Shown here in pieces: positions 10,012 to 19,695 of a stretch of DNA of 64,000 nucleotides (position 1 is its first letter; each line of letters starts with the position of its first letter). The notes under the pieces are model-generated. The model was not told the origin of the DNA and did no database searches. It worked only from the letters and a program-made list of their open reading frames with translations. A program made the position numbers and the translations under genes. Source of the stretch: Campylobacter pinnipediorum subsp. pinnipediorum (GTDB taxonomy: Bacteria > Campylobacterota > Campylobacteria > Campylobacterales > Campylobacteraceae); assembly GCF_002021925.1 (NCBI RefSeq), contig NZ_CP012546.1:1550001-1614000 (forward strand). Reading direction: 5' to 3'.

Positions 10012-10179
10012 AAAATTCCTTAAATTTTTAGCGTAATTTTATAAAAAGATTTTTAATCTTGGCTTTATTATTCAATTAATGTTTTTCATCATCTTAAGAG
10101 TTATAAAAAACTTATTAGAAATTTATATTTTTTTAACAAGAAATAAATATTTATATAAACACAGTAACTAAATAAAACA

Positions 10180-10197
10180 AAAGCCTTAAAAGGCTTT
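10180..10197 (-). terminator. Intrinsic terminator of surE
   Basis: The hairpin AAAGCCTT/AAGGCTTT starts a few bases after the surE stop. On the minus strand it is followed by a T-rich run (TTGTTTTATTT). This separates surE from the TcdA-led operon. Confidence 0.75.
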
Positions 10198-10201
10198 AAA
10201 G

Positions 10202-10972
10202 TCAAAAAACCTTTTTAAGACTATCAATGCTTTCATAAGCTGTTAGATCAACTTTTATTGGTGTTATGGTTGCATATCCTGCGTTGATTTCACTTATATC
10301 ATTTTCTTCATTTATTTGGGTAAAATCAGGCTTTAAGTTCCCAAGCCAATAATACTCAACGCCCCTTGGATTTCGGTTAAGCATAGCATCAGTGCCGTAT
10401 TTTCTATTTCCTATTGGAACTACTTTATATCCTTTAAAATCAGATTTTTTAACACAAGGTATATTAACATTTAAAAATTGTCTTTTTGGCAAACAAACAT
10501 CGCCATCAAGAACTTTTCTTGTGATATATTTTACGACATCTTTAGCTAGATCAAAGCCTAGCTCACTTAGTGAATTATTTTTATAAAATTGAGAAAAAGC
10601 AATACTTGGAACATCTTGCAAAATGCTTTCCATACAAGCACCACAAGTACCAGAATAAGTAATATCTTCCCCCAAATTTGAACCATGATTTATACCAGAT
10701 ATCACCAAATCTGGCTTTTTATTAAAAAGCGCGTGAAAAGAAAGATAAACACAATCGCTAGGAGTTGCATCATCTAACTTAAAAAAATCATCATCTATTT
10801 TTATAAATCTCAAAGGTTTTGTAAGAGTAAGAGAGTGAGCGCAAGCTGATTTTTCAGTACTAGGGGCAACAACTGTCACCCTTACATCTCCTAGTTCTAG
10901 CAAAGCATTTCTTAATTCAATCAGTCCATTGGCTTCATAACCATCATCATTTGTTATTAAAATTTCCTTCAA
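10202..10972 (-). CDS. surE: 5'-nucleotidase SurE
   Basis: A 256-residue SurE, a divalent-metal survival-protein phosphatase acting on nucleoside monophosphates. The metal site is visible as ILITNDDGY at the N-terminus (Asp8, Asp9), SACAHSLTLTKPLR with the catalytic Ser, VISGINHGSNLGEDITYSGTCGA with Asn, and the AFSQFY region. Length is normal. It follows the AGCS symporter gene by 8 bp and is closed by a hairpin terminator. Confidence 0.94.
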   Translation of the reverse strand: MKEILITNDDGYEANGLIELRNALLELGDVRVTVVAPSTEKSACAHSLTLTKPLRFIKIDDDFFKLDDATPSDCVYLSFHALFNKKPDLVISGINHGSNLGEDITYSGTCGACMESILQDVPSIAFSQFYKNNSLSELGFDLAKDVVKYITRKVLDGDVCLPKRQFLNVNIPCVKKSDFKGYKVVPIGNRKYGTDAMLNRNPRGVEYYWLGNLKPDFTQINEENDISEINAGYATITPIKVDLTAYESIDSLKKVF

Positions 10973-10980
10973 AAATATCC

Positions 10981-12384
10981 TTACTTTATATAATTATCTT
11001 TATTATATTCTTTTTTGTCATCATAGTCTTTTAAAAGCTTTACAACAATTGGGCTAAGTATCAAAACCGCTATAAGGTTTGGCAACACCATAAGTCCATT
11101 AAACATATCAGCTAGTTCCCAGACTAAATCTACCTTTTGTAAGCTTCCGTAAAAAACAAAAAACACAACACAAATCTGAAAAAATATTATCCCCTTTTTC
11201 CCAAACAGATAACGAACATTTATCTCACCAAAATAATACCATCCAACAATAGTAGTAAATGCAAAAAAGAAAAGACAAATAGCTATAAAAGCATATCCAA
11301 GTGTATGTCCTAGCAAATGCGAAGAAAAAGCCTCTTGAACAAGAGTAATACCTATATAAACAGATTTGCCATCAACAAACTCAACCACACCTGATGAAAG
11401 TATAACAAAAACTGTGATATTTAAAACGACAAATGTATCTATAAAAACAGACATTACACCAAGAACAGCTTGCTCAACTGGATGTTTTACCTTTGCTGTA
11501 GCGTGAGAGTGAGGGGTTGAACCCATACCAGCTTCATTACTAAAAAGACCTCTTGCTATACCATAACGCATTGCAGATGAGATAGTAGCTCCAGTAGCAC
11601 CACCCCAAGCAGCACTAGGATTAAATGCACTTTCAAATATCAAAGAAAAAACAGAAGGAATTTCCGCAATATTAGTAACTATAATAGCAATTCCTACAAT
11701 TACATAGCATATTGCCATTATAGGGACAACTTTTTCAGCGACGCGAGTTATTCTCTTTACACCGCCTATAAAAACTATAGTACATATAAGTGATAAAACA
11801 GCTCCACTAAAATATTTTGAAACACCAAAAGCACTTTCAAAACCATCTGTAATTGAGTTTGCTTGAACCATATTTCCCATAAAACCAAGAGCTAGTATTA
11901 TAGCTATAGCAAAAAAACCTGCCAAAAACTTACCTAATTTTCCTCCAAGACCTCTTGATATATAAAAAGCAGGTCCACCTATGGTATGGCCACTATCATC
12001 TTTAGTTTTATAAATTTGAGCAAGACAAATTTCAGCAAAATTTGTAGCCATACCAAAAAAAGCTGCTATCCACATCCAAAAAATAGCACCAGGTCCACCC
12101 ATTATAAGTGCTGTTGAGGCACCAACTAAATTTCCAGTTCCTACCTGTGCAGCTATAGAGGTAGCAACAGCCTGAAAAGATGTCATACCCTCTTTTCCAG
12201 CAGCATCTCCATGTAAAGAAAAACTACCAAAAAGTCTACGAACAGCTATTTTAAATTTAAATAATTGAACAAATTTAAGCCTTATTGTAAAATAAATGCC
12301 AGTTCCGCAAAGCAAAGCTATAAGCACATAAGGTCCCCAAAGATAAGAATTTATACTCTTAACAAGACTATCTAAAAAATCCAA
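10981..12384 (-). CDS. AGCS-family sodium:alanine/glycine symporter (paralogue 1)
   Basis: A 467-residue inner-membrane carrier of the alanine/glycine:cation symporter family, with about 10-11 hydrophobic segments. Family hallmarks are GIYFTIRLKFVQL, FQAVATSIAAQVGTGNLVGASTALIMGGPGAIFWMW, GGPAFYISRGLG and the signature ARGLFSNEAGMGSTPHSHA. It probably imports alanine or a similar small amino acid with sodium; the substrate is not deducible. A second copy lies at 38799-40256. Co-transcribed with surE (8-bp gap) and divergent from the serine transporter gene. Confidence 0.9.
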   Translation of the reverse strand: MDFLDSLVKSINSYLWGPYVLIALLCGTGIYFTIRLKFVQLFKFKIAVRRLFGSFSLHGDAAGKEGMTSFQAVATSIAAQVGTGNLVGASTALIMGGPGAIFWMWIAAFFGMATNFAEICLAQIYKTKDDSGHTIGGPAFYISRGLGGKLGKFLAGFFAIAIILALGFMGNMVQANSITDGFESAFGVSKYFSGAVLSLICTIVFIGGVKRITRVAEKVVPIMAICYVIVGIAIIVTNIAEIPSVFSLIFESAFNPSAAWGGATGATISSAMRYGIARGLFSNEAGMGSTPHSHATAKVKHPVEQAVLGVMSVFIDTFVVLNITVFVILSSGVVEFVDGKSVYIGITLVQEAFSSHLLGHTLGYAFIAICLFFFAFTTIVGWYYFGEINVRYLFGKKGIIFFQICVVFFVFYGSLQKVDLVWELADMFNGLMVLPNLIAVLILSPIVVKLLKDYDDKKEYNKDNYIK

Positions 12385-12714
12385 ATCTTACCTCCCTACT
12401 AAAAATTCGCATGATTTTACTTCAAAAAAGTTAAAAAATAAATGAAACTATTAAAATTTTATTTATTTTAACTTAACATTAAAATTAAATTATATATTTA
12501 TTATATCACACCTTGCATAAAAACAAAACACCATTAATATTAATTTATTTTAAATTTATATTATATTTTTTGTATATTAAACAATAAAAATATTATAAAT
12601 AGTTACATAATGTAATATTTTGTACTTAAAATAGTAAAATAACATTCTTTTAAAGATTATTTTATAAATTTATAAATACAATTTAAAAGTAAATTATTTT
12701 TTAAAGGTTATTTT
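12385..12714. other. Divergent AT-rich intergenic region between symporter and serine operon
   Basis: The 330 bp hold no convincing ORF. They are very AT-rich and must contain both divergent promoters. A perfect 13-base palindrome TTACATAATGTAA lies at 12603-12615, about 100 bp before the serine transporter gene, and could be an operator. AAAGG at 12703-12707 is the ribosome binding site for the gene at 12715. Confidence 0.6.
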
Positions 12715-13938
12715 ATGAAAATAAATTCTTTTCATGCACGTTGGATGTTGTCACTTTTTGGAACTGCTGTAGGTGCGGGTATTTTATTTTTACCTATTAG
12801 AGCAGGAACAGGTGGTTTTTGGCCTATTGTTATAATGTGTTTTTTGGTTTTTCCTATGACATATTTAAGCCACAAAAACTTGGCTCGTTTTGTTAACTCA
12901 GGTTCTAAACCTCAAATGGACATAACACAAGTCGTAACAGAACATTTTGGTCAAGGCTGGGGTGTTGTTATTACATTTCTTTACTTTTTTGCTATCTTTC
13001 CTATTTGTTTAGCTTATGGTGTTGGTATAACAAATACAGTAAATTCATTTATAGTTCACCAACTTGGTTTTGCTGAACCTAATCGTTTTCTTTTAGCTTT
13101 TGGTTTAGTAAGCGCTATGATGTTTGTGCTTGTATTTAGCGAAGAGATAGTTACAAAGATATGTAGTGCTCTTGTTTATCCTCTTTGTGTCATATTGCTT
13201 GCTTTTTCTTTATATTTAATACCACATTGGAAATTTGACACTATAGTAAATGTTCCTGCAATGGGTGATTTTTTAGGTGTTATCTGGCTAACTCTTCCTG
13301 TACTTGTATTTTCTTTTAACCATAGCCCAATTGTTTCAACATTTGCTCAAAGTGTTCAAAGAGAGTATCCAAATGCTACTGACAAAAATGCTGGCAAAAT
13401 TGAATTTGGTGCTAGTGTTATACTTTTGGTATTTGTTATGATATTTGTTTTTTCAAGTGTTTTGTGCTTAAATCCTGATGATTTTGCAAAGGCTCGTGCT
13501 GCAAATATTCCTGTACTTTCATATTTTGCAAATGAATTTGATAGCCCTATTATAGCTTATGCTGGTCCTTTAGTAGCGCTACTTGCTATTGCTTCATCTT
13601 TCTTTGGACACTACTATGGTGCTTATGAGGGACTTTGCGGAATACTACATAAAACAAAAGGTAAAGATGGCAAACCAAATAGCCGTGCTGTAAAAATTGG
13701 TGCAACTATATTTTTATACATAAGCACCGTTGTTGTAGGCTATATAAATCCAAGTATATTAGGTTTTATAGAGGACTTGGGTGGGCCAATTATTGCAGCT
13801 ATATTATTCATAATGCCAATTATTGCGATATATAAAATTCCTGCAATGGCTAAGTTTAAAAATCCACTATTTGATGGTTTTGTATTTTTAATGGGTACTC
13901 TAACCATCTTAAGTGTTGTTTATGGTAAAATGGTATAA
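12715..13938 (+). CDS. sdaC: Serine transporter, HAAAP family (SdaC-like)
   Basis: A 407-residue inner-membrane permease with about 11 predicted helices, opening with SLFGTAVGAGILFLPIRAGTGG, the hydroxy/aromatic amino-acid permease signature. SFNHSPIVSTFAQSVQREYP in the middle is typical of SdaC/DlsT serine carriers. The serine dehydratase gene begins 5 bp downstream, so the pair imports and deaminates serine, a main carbon source of Campylobacter. The start is set by AAAGG 7 nt upstream. Upstream lies a 330-bp divergent promoter region. Confidence 0.92.
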   Translation: MKINSFHARWMLSLFGTAVGAGILFLPIRAGTGGFWPIVIMCFLVFPMTYLSHKNLARFVNSGSKPQMDITQVVTEHFGQGWGVVITFLYFFAIFPICLAYGVGITNTVNSFIVHQLGFAEPNRFLLAFGLVSAMMFVLVFSEEIVTKICSALVYPLCVILLAFSLYLIPHWKFDTIVNVPAMGDFLGVIWLTLPVLVFSFNHSPIVSTFAQSVQREYPNATDKNAGKIEFGASVILLVFVMIFVFSSVLCLNPDDFAKARAANIPVLSYFANEFDSPIIAYAGPLVALLAIASSFFGHYYGAYEGLCGILHKTKGKDGKPNSRAVKIGATIFLYISTVVVGYINPSILGFIEDLGGPIIAAILFIMPIIAIYKIPAMAKFKNPLFDGFVFLMGTLTILSVVYGKMV

Positions 13939-13943
13939 AAATT

Positions 13944-15311
13944 ATGGATAGCATTTTATCTATTTTTAAAATAGGCGTAGGGCCTAGTAGTTCTCATACA
14001 ATAGGTCCTATAGTAGCTATGAATAGATTTTGCGAACTTCTTGGAGATAAAGTAAGTGATGTTCATAGAGTGCAAGTTGTATTACACGGCTCCCTTAGCC
14101 TAACAGGCAAGGGACACTTGACTGATATAGGGTGCATTATAGGACTTTGTGGTGTTGCTCCAAAAGATGTAACACCAGATAAAAAGCGCGAGATTATCCA
14201 TAATGCTATTAGCAATAATAGATTAAATTTATCTGGTAAAAATGAAATAGAATTTGTATATGATAGAGATATAGTTTTTGACGATTCTATGCTTCCTTTG
14301 CATGAAAATGGACTAATAGCAAGTGCTTTTGATAAGGATAATAATGCAATTATCACTCAAACTTACTATTCTACCGGAGGTGGTTTTGTAGCAACACCTA
14401 ATGAGATAGGCGGTGAAAATAGTGGCTTTATAAAACAAGAGATTAATAGTTTTGAGTTTGAAAGCGCTCAAAGACTATCAGAACTTTGTAATATTCACAA
14501 ACACTCCATACCTGAGATTGTAATACTTAGAGAGAGTGAGCATATGAGCAAAAAAGAGATAAAAGCATATTGTCTTGAAATTTATGATGCTATGATGGAA
14601 TGCTATAATAACGGTATAACAAACAAAGAAGGCATTTTGCCAGGGAGTATAAAACTAAAACGCTTAGCTCCTGCCATCAAAAAACGACTTGATGAAAATC
14701 AAAAAGAAGACCTTGACCCACTTGCTATGATTGATTATGTTTCAATGTATGCAAGGGCAGTAGCTGAAGAAAATGCAAGTGGCGGTAAAGTCGTTACAGC
14801 ACCTACAAATGGTGCTTGTGGTGTTATACCTGCTGTGCTTTTATATATTCAAAATCATCGTTTTTATATGGATGAAGAAAAAATAATAAATTTTATTCTA
14901 ACAGCAGCAGCCATTGGATACTTATATAAGAAAAATGCAAGTATAAGCGGTGCTGAGGCTGGATGTCAAGCTGAGATAGGTGTTGCTAGTTCTATGGCGG
15001 CGGCCGCTATGGCTATAGTTAGTGGCGCCAACACCGAACAAGTCTTTAATGCTGCTGAGATAGCAATGGAGCATCATCTAGGTCTTACATGTGACCCTGT
15101 TGGCGGCTTGGTTCAGATACCTTGTATAGAACGAAATGTCTTGGGTGCTATAAAAGCTATAAGTGCCGCCAAGATGGTTTTGGATGGCGACGCTACAGCT
15201 AGAGTTAGTTTGGATGAAGTTATTATCACTATGTATAAAACAGGTAAAGATATGAACTCAAAATACAAAGAAACTTCACTAGGCGGTCTAGCTAAAATGG
15301 TAAATTGTTAA
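13944..15311 (+). CDS. sdaA: L-serine dehydratase, [4Fe-4S], single chain
   Basis: A 455-residue single-chain iron-sulfur L-serine ammonia-lyase that turns L-serine into pyruvate and ammonia. The beta-like N-terminal part starts [20 protein letters not shown]. The catalytic alpha part holds [53 protein letters not shown] and the terminal Cys455. The cysteines in GCQAEIG, CDPVGG and PCIERN are the expected cluster ligands. It is co-transcribed with sdaC and closed by a strong terminator. Pyruvate from this enzyme feeds the pyruvate:ferredoxin oxidoreductase encoded at 24766. Confidence 0.96.
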   Translation: MDSILSIFKIGVGPSSSHTIGPIVAMNRFCELLGDKVSDVHRVQVVLHGSLSLTGKGHLTDIGCIIGLCGVAPKDVTPDKKREIIHNAISNNRLNLSGKNEIEFVYDRDIVFDDSMLPLHENGLIASAFDKDNNAIITQTYYSTGGGFVATPNEIGGENSGFIKQEINSFEFESAQRLSELCNIHKHSIPEIVILRESEHMSKKEIKAYCLEIYDAMMECYNNGITNKEGILPGSIKLKRLAPAIKKRLDENQKEDLDPLAMIDYVSMYARAVAEENASGGKVVTAPTNGACGVIPAVLLYIQNHRFYMDEEKIINFILTAAAIGYLYKKNASISGAEAGCQAEIGVASSMAAAAMAIVSGANTEQVFNAAEIAMEHHLGLTCDPVGGLVQIPCIERNVLGAIKAISAAKMVLDGDATARVSLDEVIITMYKTGKDMNSKYKETSLGGLAKMVNC

Positions 15312-15340
15312 TTTTTGCTCTCTTTTTTAGGGAGCAAAAA
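15312..15340 (+). terminator. Intrinsic terminator of sdaCA
   Basis: TTTTTGCTC pairs with GAGCAAAAA across a T-rich loop just after the sdaA stop. T-rich sequence (TTATTGTTTTTTATTTTAT) follows. A clear rho-independent terminator. Confidence 0.85.
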
Positions 15341-15688
15341 ATTATTGTTTTTTATTTTATAGTTTAAAAACAAATCTCTTATATATTCAATTTTTTATTT
15401 ATATTAAAATTATTTAATTACACAAAAGTTACTCTAAATGGCTAAAAAAGGCTATCCTGACTTAAACAAATATGAAAAAATAATATTATTTTTTAAATTA
15501 ATTTATTATTTTTATTGAGTGTGCTAAATTTGCATATCTGTAAATTTTTTAGAATTTTACTAATAATTTTTTATAAATTTTCAGTCTTTATGGTTAAGTT
15601 GCCCAAAATGGGCTTTATAAAAAATTGTAATTTTTGCTTTTAATAAATATGCAATTTTTACATATAAACTATAAATAGGGGTTGCAAT
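15341..15688 (+). promoter_or_regulatory. Leader and promoter region of the formate dehydrogenase operon
   Basis: No credible gene is seen in these 348 bp. An extended -10-like TGTGCTAAATTT lies near 15519-15530. A short inverted repeat GCCCAAAATGGGC (arms GCCCA/TGGGC) sits at 15601-15613, inside the probable 5' leader, and could be an operator or RNA hairpin. AGGGG at 15677-15681 is the ribosome binding site of the Tat-leader gene. Regulation by molybdate/tungstate, selenium or formate is possible but not shown. Confidence 0.4.
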
Positions 15689-15898
15689 ATGGAGGTAAAT
15701 CGTAGAGAGTTTTTAAGAAAAGCTCTTAAAGTTTCAACACTAGCAGGTGGAGTTGTTGCAACAAATACACTAGCAAACACAGCAAAAATTTCTGAATCAG
15801 CTGATAGCAATGGTGTAGTAGTTGGCAAATCCAATAAAAAAGAGGTGCTTTATCACAAAACACAAATGTGGGAGCATTTTTACAAAATCGCTTATTAG
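15689..15898 (+). CDS. Small twin-arginine-leader protein of the formate dehydrogenase operon
   Basis: A 69-residue protein with a twin-arginine signal (VNRREFLRKALKV, then a hydrophobic LAGGVVATNTLA stretch) and a short polar rest ending KTQMWEHFYKIAY. Short Tat-leader proteins of this kind accompany fdh genes in many epsilon- and other proteobacteria (formate dehydrogenase region TAT-target family). The role is unknown; help in FdhA maturation or export is suggested only by gene position. Good Shine-Dalgarno AGGGG upstream. fdhA starts 10 bp after its stop. Confidence 0.85.
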   Translation: MEVNRREFLRKALKVSTLAGGVVATNTLANTAKISESADSNGVVVGKSNKKEVLYHKTQMWEHFYKIAY

Positions 15899-15908
15899 GA
15901 GTTGATTG

Positions 15909-18863
15909 ATGGACAATTCAAGAGTTGGAAGACGTTCGTTTCTCAAACTCGCAGCACTTGGAACTGGTAGTGTTGCTTGCTTTGGCAATGAAAACGAAAC
16001 ACTTCAAAAAGGTAAAGAAAAAGCTATACCAAATCCATACGAGGGTTCTAAAACCGTAAGAACTATATGTTCTATATGCTCTGCTGGCTGTGGTATAGAA
16101 GCTGAGGTTAAAGACGGGGTTTGGGTTCGCCAAGATATGGCCATTCATCATCCTATTTCACAAGGTAGCCACTGCTGTAAGGGGATAGATCAAATAGATC
16201 TAACAAAGAGCAAACAAAGAATAAAATACCCAATGAAAAAAGTTGATGGCAAGTGGCAAAGAATAAGCTGGGAAACAGCAGTTAATGAAATCGGCGACAA
16301 AATGCTTGAAATAAGAAAAGAGCATGGTCCTGATTGTGTTGAATTTCTTGGGTCTGCTAAGTTTAGCAACGAACAATCTTGGTATTTTAGAAAATTCGCA
16401 GCATTTTGGGGAACAAACAACATAGACCACGTTGCTAGAATTTGACATAGTGCTTCAGTTGCGGGTGCCGCAAATACTTGGGGTTATGGCGCTATGACAA
16501 ATCACTTTGGCGATGTTACAGCAAATTCAAAAGCAATACTTTTAATAGGTGCAAACTCAGCAGTTGCAAATCCAATAGGATTTAAGCATATGCTACAAGC
16601 AAAAGATAGAAATAACTGTAAACTAATAGTAGTTGATCCAATTTTTACAAAATCAGCAGCAAGAGCCGATCACTACGTAAGAATAAGGCCCGGCACAGAT
16701 ATAGCTTTTGTATATGGAATGTTACATTTGATATTTAAAAACGGCTGGGAAGATAAAGAATACATCAAAGATAGAGCTTACGGAATAGACAAAATAAAAG
16801 AAGAAGCTAAAAAATGGACGCCTGAAGAAACAAGCAATGTTACAGGAGTTCCGGCTGATCAAATCATACAAATAACAAGGCTATTTGCTACCACAAAACC
16901 AGCAACAGTTGCTTGGTCACTTGGTATCACACAACACTCTGTTGGTAGCTCAAATACTAGAATTTTATCTATATTGCAAACAGTTCTTGGAAATATGGGT
17001 AAGCCTGGTGGTGGATGTAATATCATAAGAGGACACGATAATGTTCAAGGTGCAACAGATATGGGCAACCTAGCTGACACACTACCTACTTATTATGGTC
17101 TTGGCGATAAAGCATGGAGGTATTTCTGCAAGGGCTGGGGTGTTGACTTTGATGAGTTTGTTAAACGTTTTGCTGTTTCAACAAAAGAGAAAAAAGCCGA
17201 TGGAGATACCGTAAAAGGAACAAAATTCCAAGAGTATTTTTATCACGATCCTAAAAATCCAGAAGATAGAACATGGAGAAATGAAAAAGGCTGGTCTTTG
17301 GCTAAATGGTGGCAAGGTGTCTTAAAAGAAGAAAAAACATTTTCAAGTGGAGAGCTAAAAGTTCTTTGGGTTCAAGGAACAGGTATCGCTTCAATGTCAC
17401 ACCTTCATAAAATACAACAAGCAGTAGATAAACTTGATTTATTGGTTATTGCTGAGCCATTTGTAAACGAAGTTGCTATTTTAAGCGATAGAAAAGATGG
17501 GGTTTACATACTACCTGTTGCAACCCAATTTGAAAACGAAGGCACAGTTGTTGCTACAAATAGAGCTGGACAGTGGAGAAGTAAGGTCGTTGAACCACTA
17601 TACGAAAGCAAGCCAGATCATGAAGTAATGTTTGAATTTGCAAAAAAATGGGGATTTTATGATGAATTCACAAAATCTTTAAAAATGGAAGTTGTTGATG
17701 GCGAATTAAAAGTAGTAAAAGATACATTTGTATGGCCTGATGATGCAACAAATGAGATGGCTAGAATGGGTAAAAGCATAGGACTTACAGGCTGGAGAGC
17801 TGAGAGACTAAGAAGACACCAAGCTAACTGGCAAAATTTTGATCCTGACACACAACTTGGTATAGCCGGAGATGTAAAAGGCGAATACTACGCACTTCCT
17901 TGGCCTTGCTGGGATGAAAAACACAGCGGAACACCTATACTTTATCGCCCTGATGTGCCTTATGCTCAAGGTGGTTCTGGTTTTAGAAATCGCTTTGGTT
18001 TAGAACATGATGGCAAAAGCTTGATAGCAAGTGAGGCTATAAGCATAAAAGGCGCTAAGGTAAAAGGTGGATATCCACAAATCACAAAAGCAAATATAGA
18101 AAAAGTTCTTGGTATAAAACTCACAGAAGAAGAAAAAGCAAAAATGGGCGAAGACTGGATGACTGATTATAGTGGTATCATTCTCAAAAAATGTCGCGAA
18201 GCTGGAATAGCTCCTTATGGAAATGCAAAAGCTCGTGCAATAGTTTGGGAATTTACAGATCAGATTCCAAAACACAGAGAGCCTATACACTCGCCACGCC
18301 CTGATTTGGTTGAAAAATATCCAACATTTGACGACCAAGATAGAAACTTCCGTGTTGAAACTAAGTTTAAAAGTGAACAAACAAAAGAGGATTGGAGTAA
18401 GGAATTCCCTACAATAATGAGCTCTATGAGACTTGTAAACCTAAGTGGTGCTGGTATGATAGAAAGAACAAGTAAATATCTATCAGCGATAACTCCTGAA
18501 ATGTTTGCATATGTAAATCCTGAACTTGCATTAGAATACGGAATACTTGATGGAGATATGATGTGGATACACTCTCCAACAGGCACAAAGATAAAGGTAA
18601 AATGCTATCATAACCACAGCGTTACACCTGATAGAATTTGTCTTCCATATAACTTTGCTGGTATCATGCAAGGTGTTGATTTATCAGCAAGATACCCAGA
18701 AGGCACCAAGCCTTATACAATAGGTGAAAGCTCAAACACTATAACAAACTACGGCTTTGACCCTGTAACACAAATTTCTGAGTTTAATGCTGGTCTTTGT
18801 AGGTTAGAAAAAGCTGAGCCTATGGGCTTTAAAACAAATTTCTTAGATGAGATAGCGAAGTAA
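15909..18863 (+). CDS. fdhA: Formate dehydrogenase, catalytic subunit, selenocysteine-containing (in-frame UGA)
   Basis: A 984-residue periplasmic molybdenum/tungsten formate dehydrogenase, oxidising formate to CO2 and passing electrons to FdhB. It opens with a Tat signal (VGRRSFLKLAALGTG), then a [4Fe-4S] motif CSICSAGCG, then the bis-MGD domains. The reading frame is interrupted by TGA at 16443-16445 (codon 179) and resumes in the same frame. Flanks NIDHVARI-U-HSASVAGAANTWGYGAM are the exact selenocysteine context of FdhA, with the conserved His next. Hence this is recoding, not a frameshift. ATG 15909 is preferred over TTG 15906 because AGGAG (15897-15901) is better spaced. Length is normal for the family. 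fdhB follows after 10 bp. Confidence 0.96.
16443..16473 (+). promoter_or_regulatory. Selenocysteine UGA and bacterial SECIS-like hairpin in fdhA
   Basis: UGA at 16443-16445 is followed 13 nt later by a perfect hairpin TTGCGG-GTG-CCGCAA (16459-16473), with G residues in a small apical loop. Position and loop fit the bacterial SECIS recognised by SelB. The hairpin also encodes conserved VAGAA residues, so part of its conservation could be protein-driven. selA, selB and selC are not in the window. Confidence 0.8.
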
Positions 18864-18873
18864 GGAGTAAGAT

Positions 18874-19428
18874 ATGGCAAGAATGAAATTTTATGTTGAT
18901 AACAACAGATGTATTAGTTGTTTTGCTTGTCAAGTGGCTTGCTCTTCAGCTCATGAAACTCCGGTTGGGATAAATCGCCGTAAGGTAATAACATTAAACG
19001 ATGGCATAGTTGGCAAAGAGGTTTCAACAACCATAGCTTGTCAACACTGCACAGACGCACCTTGCGAGCAGGTTTGCCCTGTAAATTGTTTTTATATTCG
19101 TGAAGATGGAATAGTCTTGCACGATAAAGATAAATGTATAGGCTGTGGCTATTGTTTATATGCTTGTCCATTTGGAGCACCTCAATTCCCTAGAGATGGG
19201 GCTTTTGGTGTTAAGGGGGAAATGGATAAATGCACTATGTGTGCTGGCGGCCCGGCTCCTACAAACTCACACGAAGAAAGAGAGCTATACGGACAAAATC
19301 GTATTGCAGAGGGTAAAGTTCCTATGTGTGCTGCTGTTTGTGCAACAAATGCTCTTTTAGTCGGTGATGCTACAGAGGTATCAAATGTATACAGAAAGCG
19401 TGTAACTCTAAGAGGAACAGGCTTTTAA
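18874..19428 (+). CDS. fdhB: Formate dehydrogenase iron-sulfur subunit
   Basis: A 184-residue ferredoxin-like subunit carrying four [4Fe-4S] clusters: cysteine sets CISCFACQVAC, CQHCTDAPCEQVC, CIGCGYCLYAC and CTMC...C...C. It takes electrons from FdhA and normally passes them to a cytochrome b subunit. The protein ends soon after the last cluster (YRKRVTLRGTGF), so it may have a shortened C-terminal membrane-contact tail; I cannot align it here. A terminator follows within 10 bp and no fdhC or fdhD gene comes next. Confidence 0.94.
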   Translation: MARMKFYVDNNRCISCFACQVACSSAHETPVGINRRKVITLNDGIVGKEVSTTIACQHCTDAPCEQVCPVNCFYIREDGIVLHDKDKCIGCGYCLYACPFGAPQFPRDGAFGVKGEMDKCTMCAGGPAPTNSHEERELYGQNRIAEGKVPMCAAVCATNALLVGDATEVSNVYRKRVTLRGTGF

Positions 19429-19437
19429 AATATCACT

Positions 19438-19468
19438 GAAGGACTTTTGTCCTTCTTGTTATTTTTTT
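19438..19468 (+). terminator. Intrinsic terminator of the fdh operon
   Basis: GAAGGAC-TTTT-GTCCTTC at 19438-19455 is a perfect 7-bp stem with a 4-base loop, followed by TTGTTATTTTTTT. It ends the operon right after fdhB. Confidence 0.9.
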
Positions 19469-19604
19469 GATTGATATTTTTTGCTTTATTCAAGCTCACA
19501 CAAAATTCCACAAACTTAATTTTATCTTTAACAATTTCTCATATGAATTTTAAAAAATTCCTAAATTTCCTAAAAAATTTGCATTTTTTTCACATTTTCT
19601 TGCT

Positions 19605-19640
19605 CCCCCCCCCTAAAGGTTCTAAATTTTAAACCGATTT
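19605..19640 (+). promoter_or_regulatory. Sigma-28-type flagellin promoter abutting a C9 tract
   Basis: TAAA at 19614-19617, 15 bases, then ACCGATTT at 19633-19640 fits the sigma-28 consensus TAAA-N15-GCCGATAA in nine of twelve positions, including the key CCGAT. Nine consecutive C (19605-19613) touch the -35 element on its upstream side. The flagellin ATG is 56 bp downstream of the -10, and AAAAGG precedes it. I see no sigma-54 GG/GC pair. The promoter call is inference by consensus. Confidence 0.65.
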
Positions 19641-19695
19641 AATTATCAAATAACCATAAGGATAGGTTATTAATTAAACATTAAAAGGATTTATA

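Noticed and set aside
15438-15518. 26-codon frame beginning MAKKGYPDLNKYEK in the fdh leader
   Set aside because: It looks protein-like at first but has no ribosome binding site and ends in a run of AT-derived codons. Probably chance.
15906-16445. fdhA as two separate genes or a frameshifted pseudogene
   Set aside because: The break is a single in-frame UGA at the known selenocysteine position with a SECIS-like hairpin; the frame and the protein continue unchanged.
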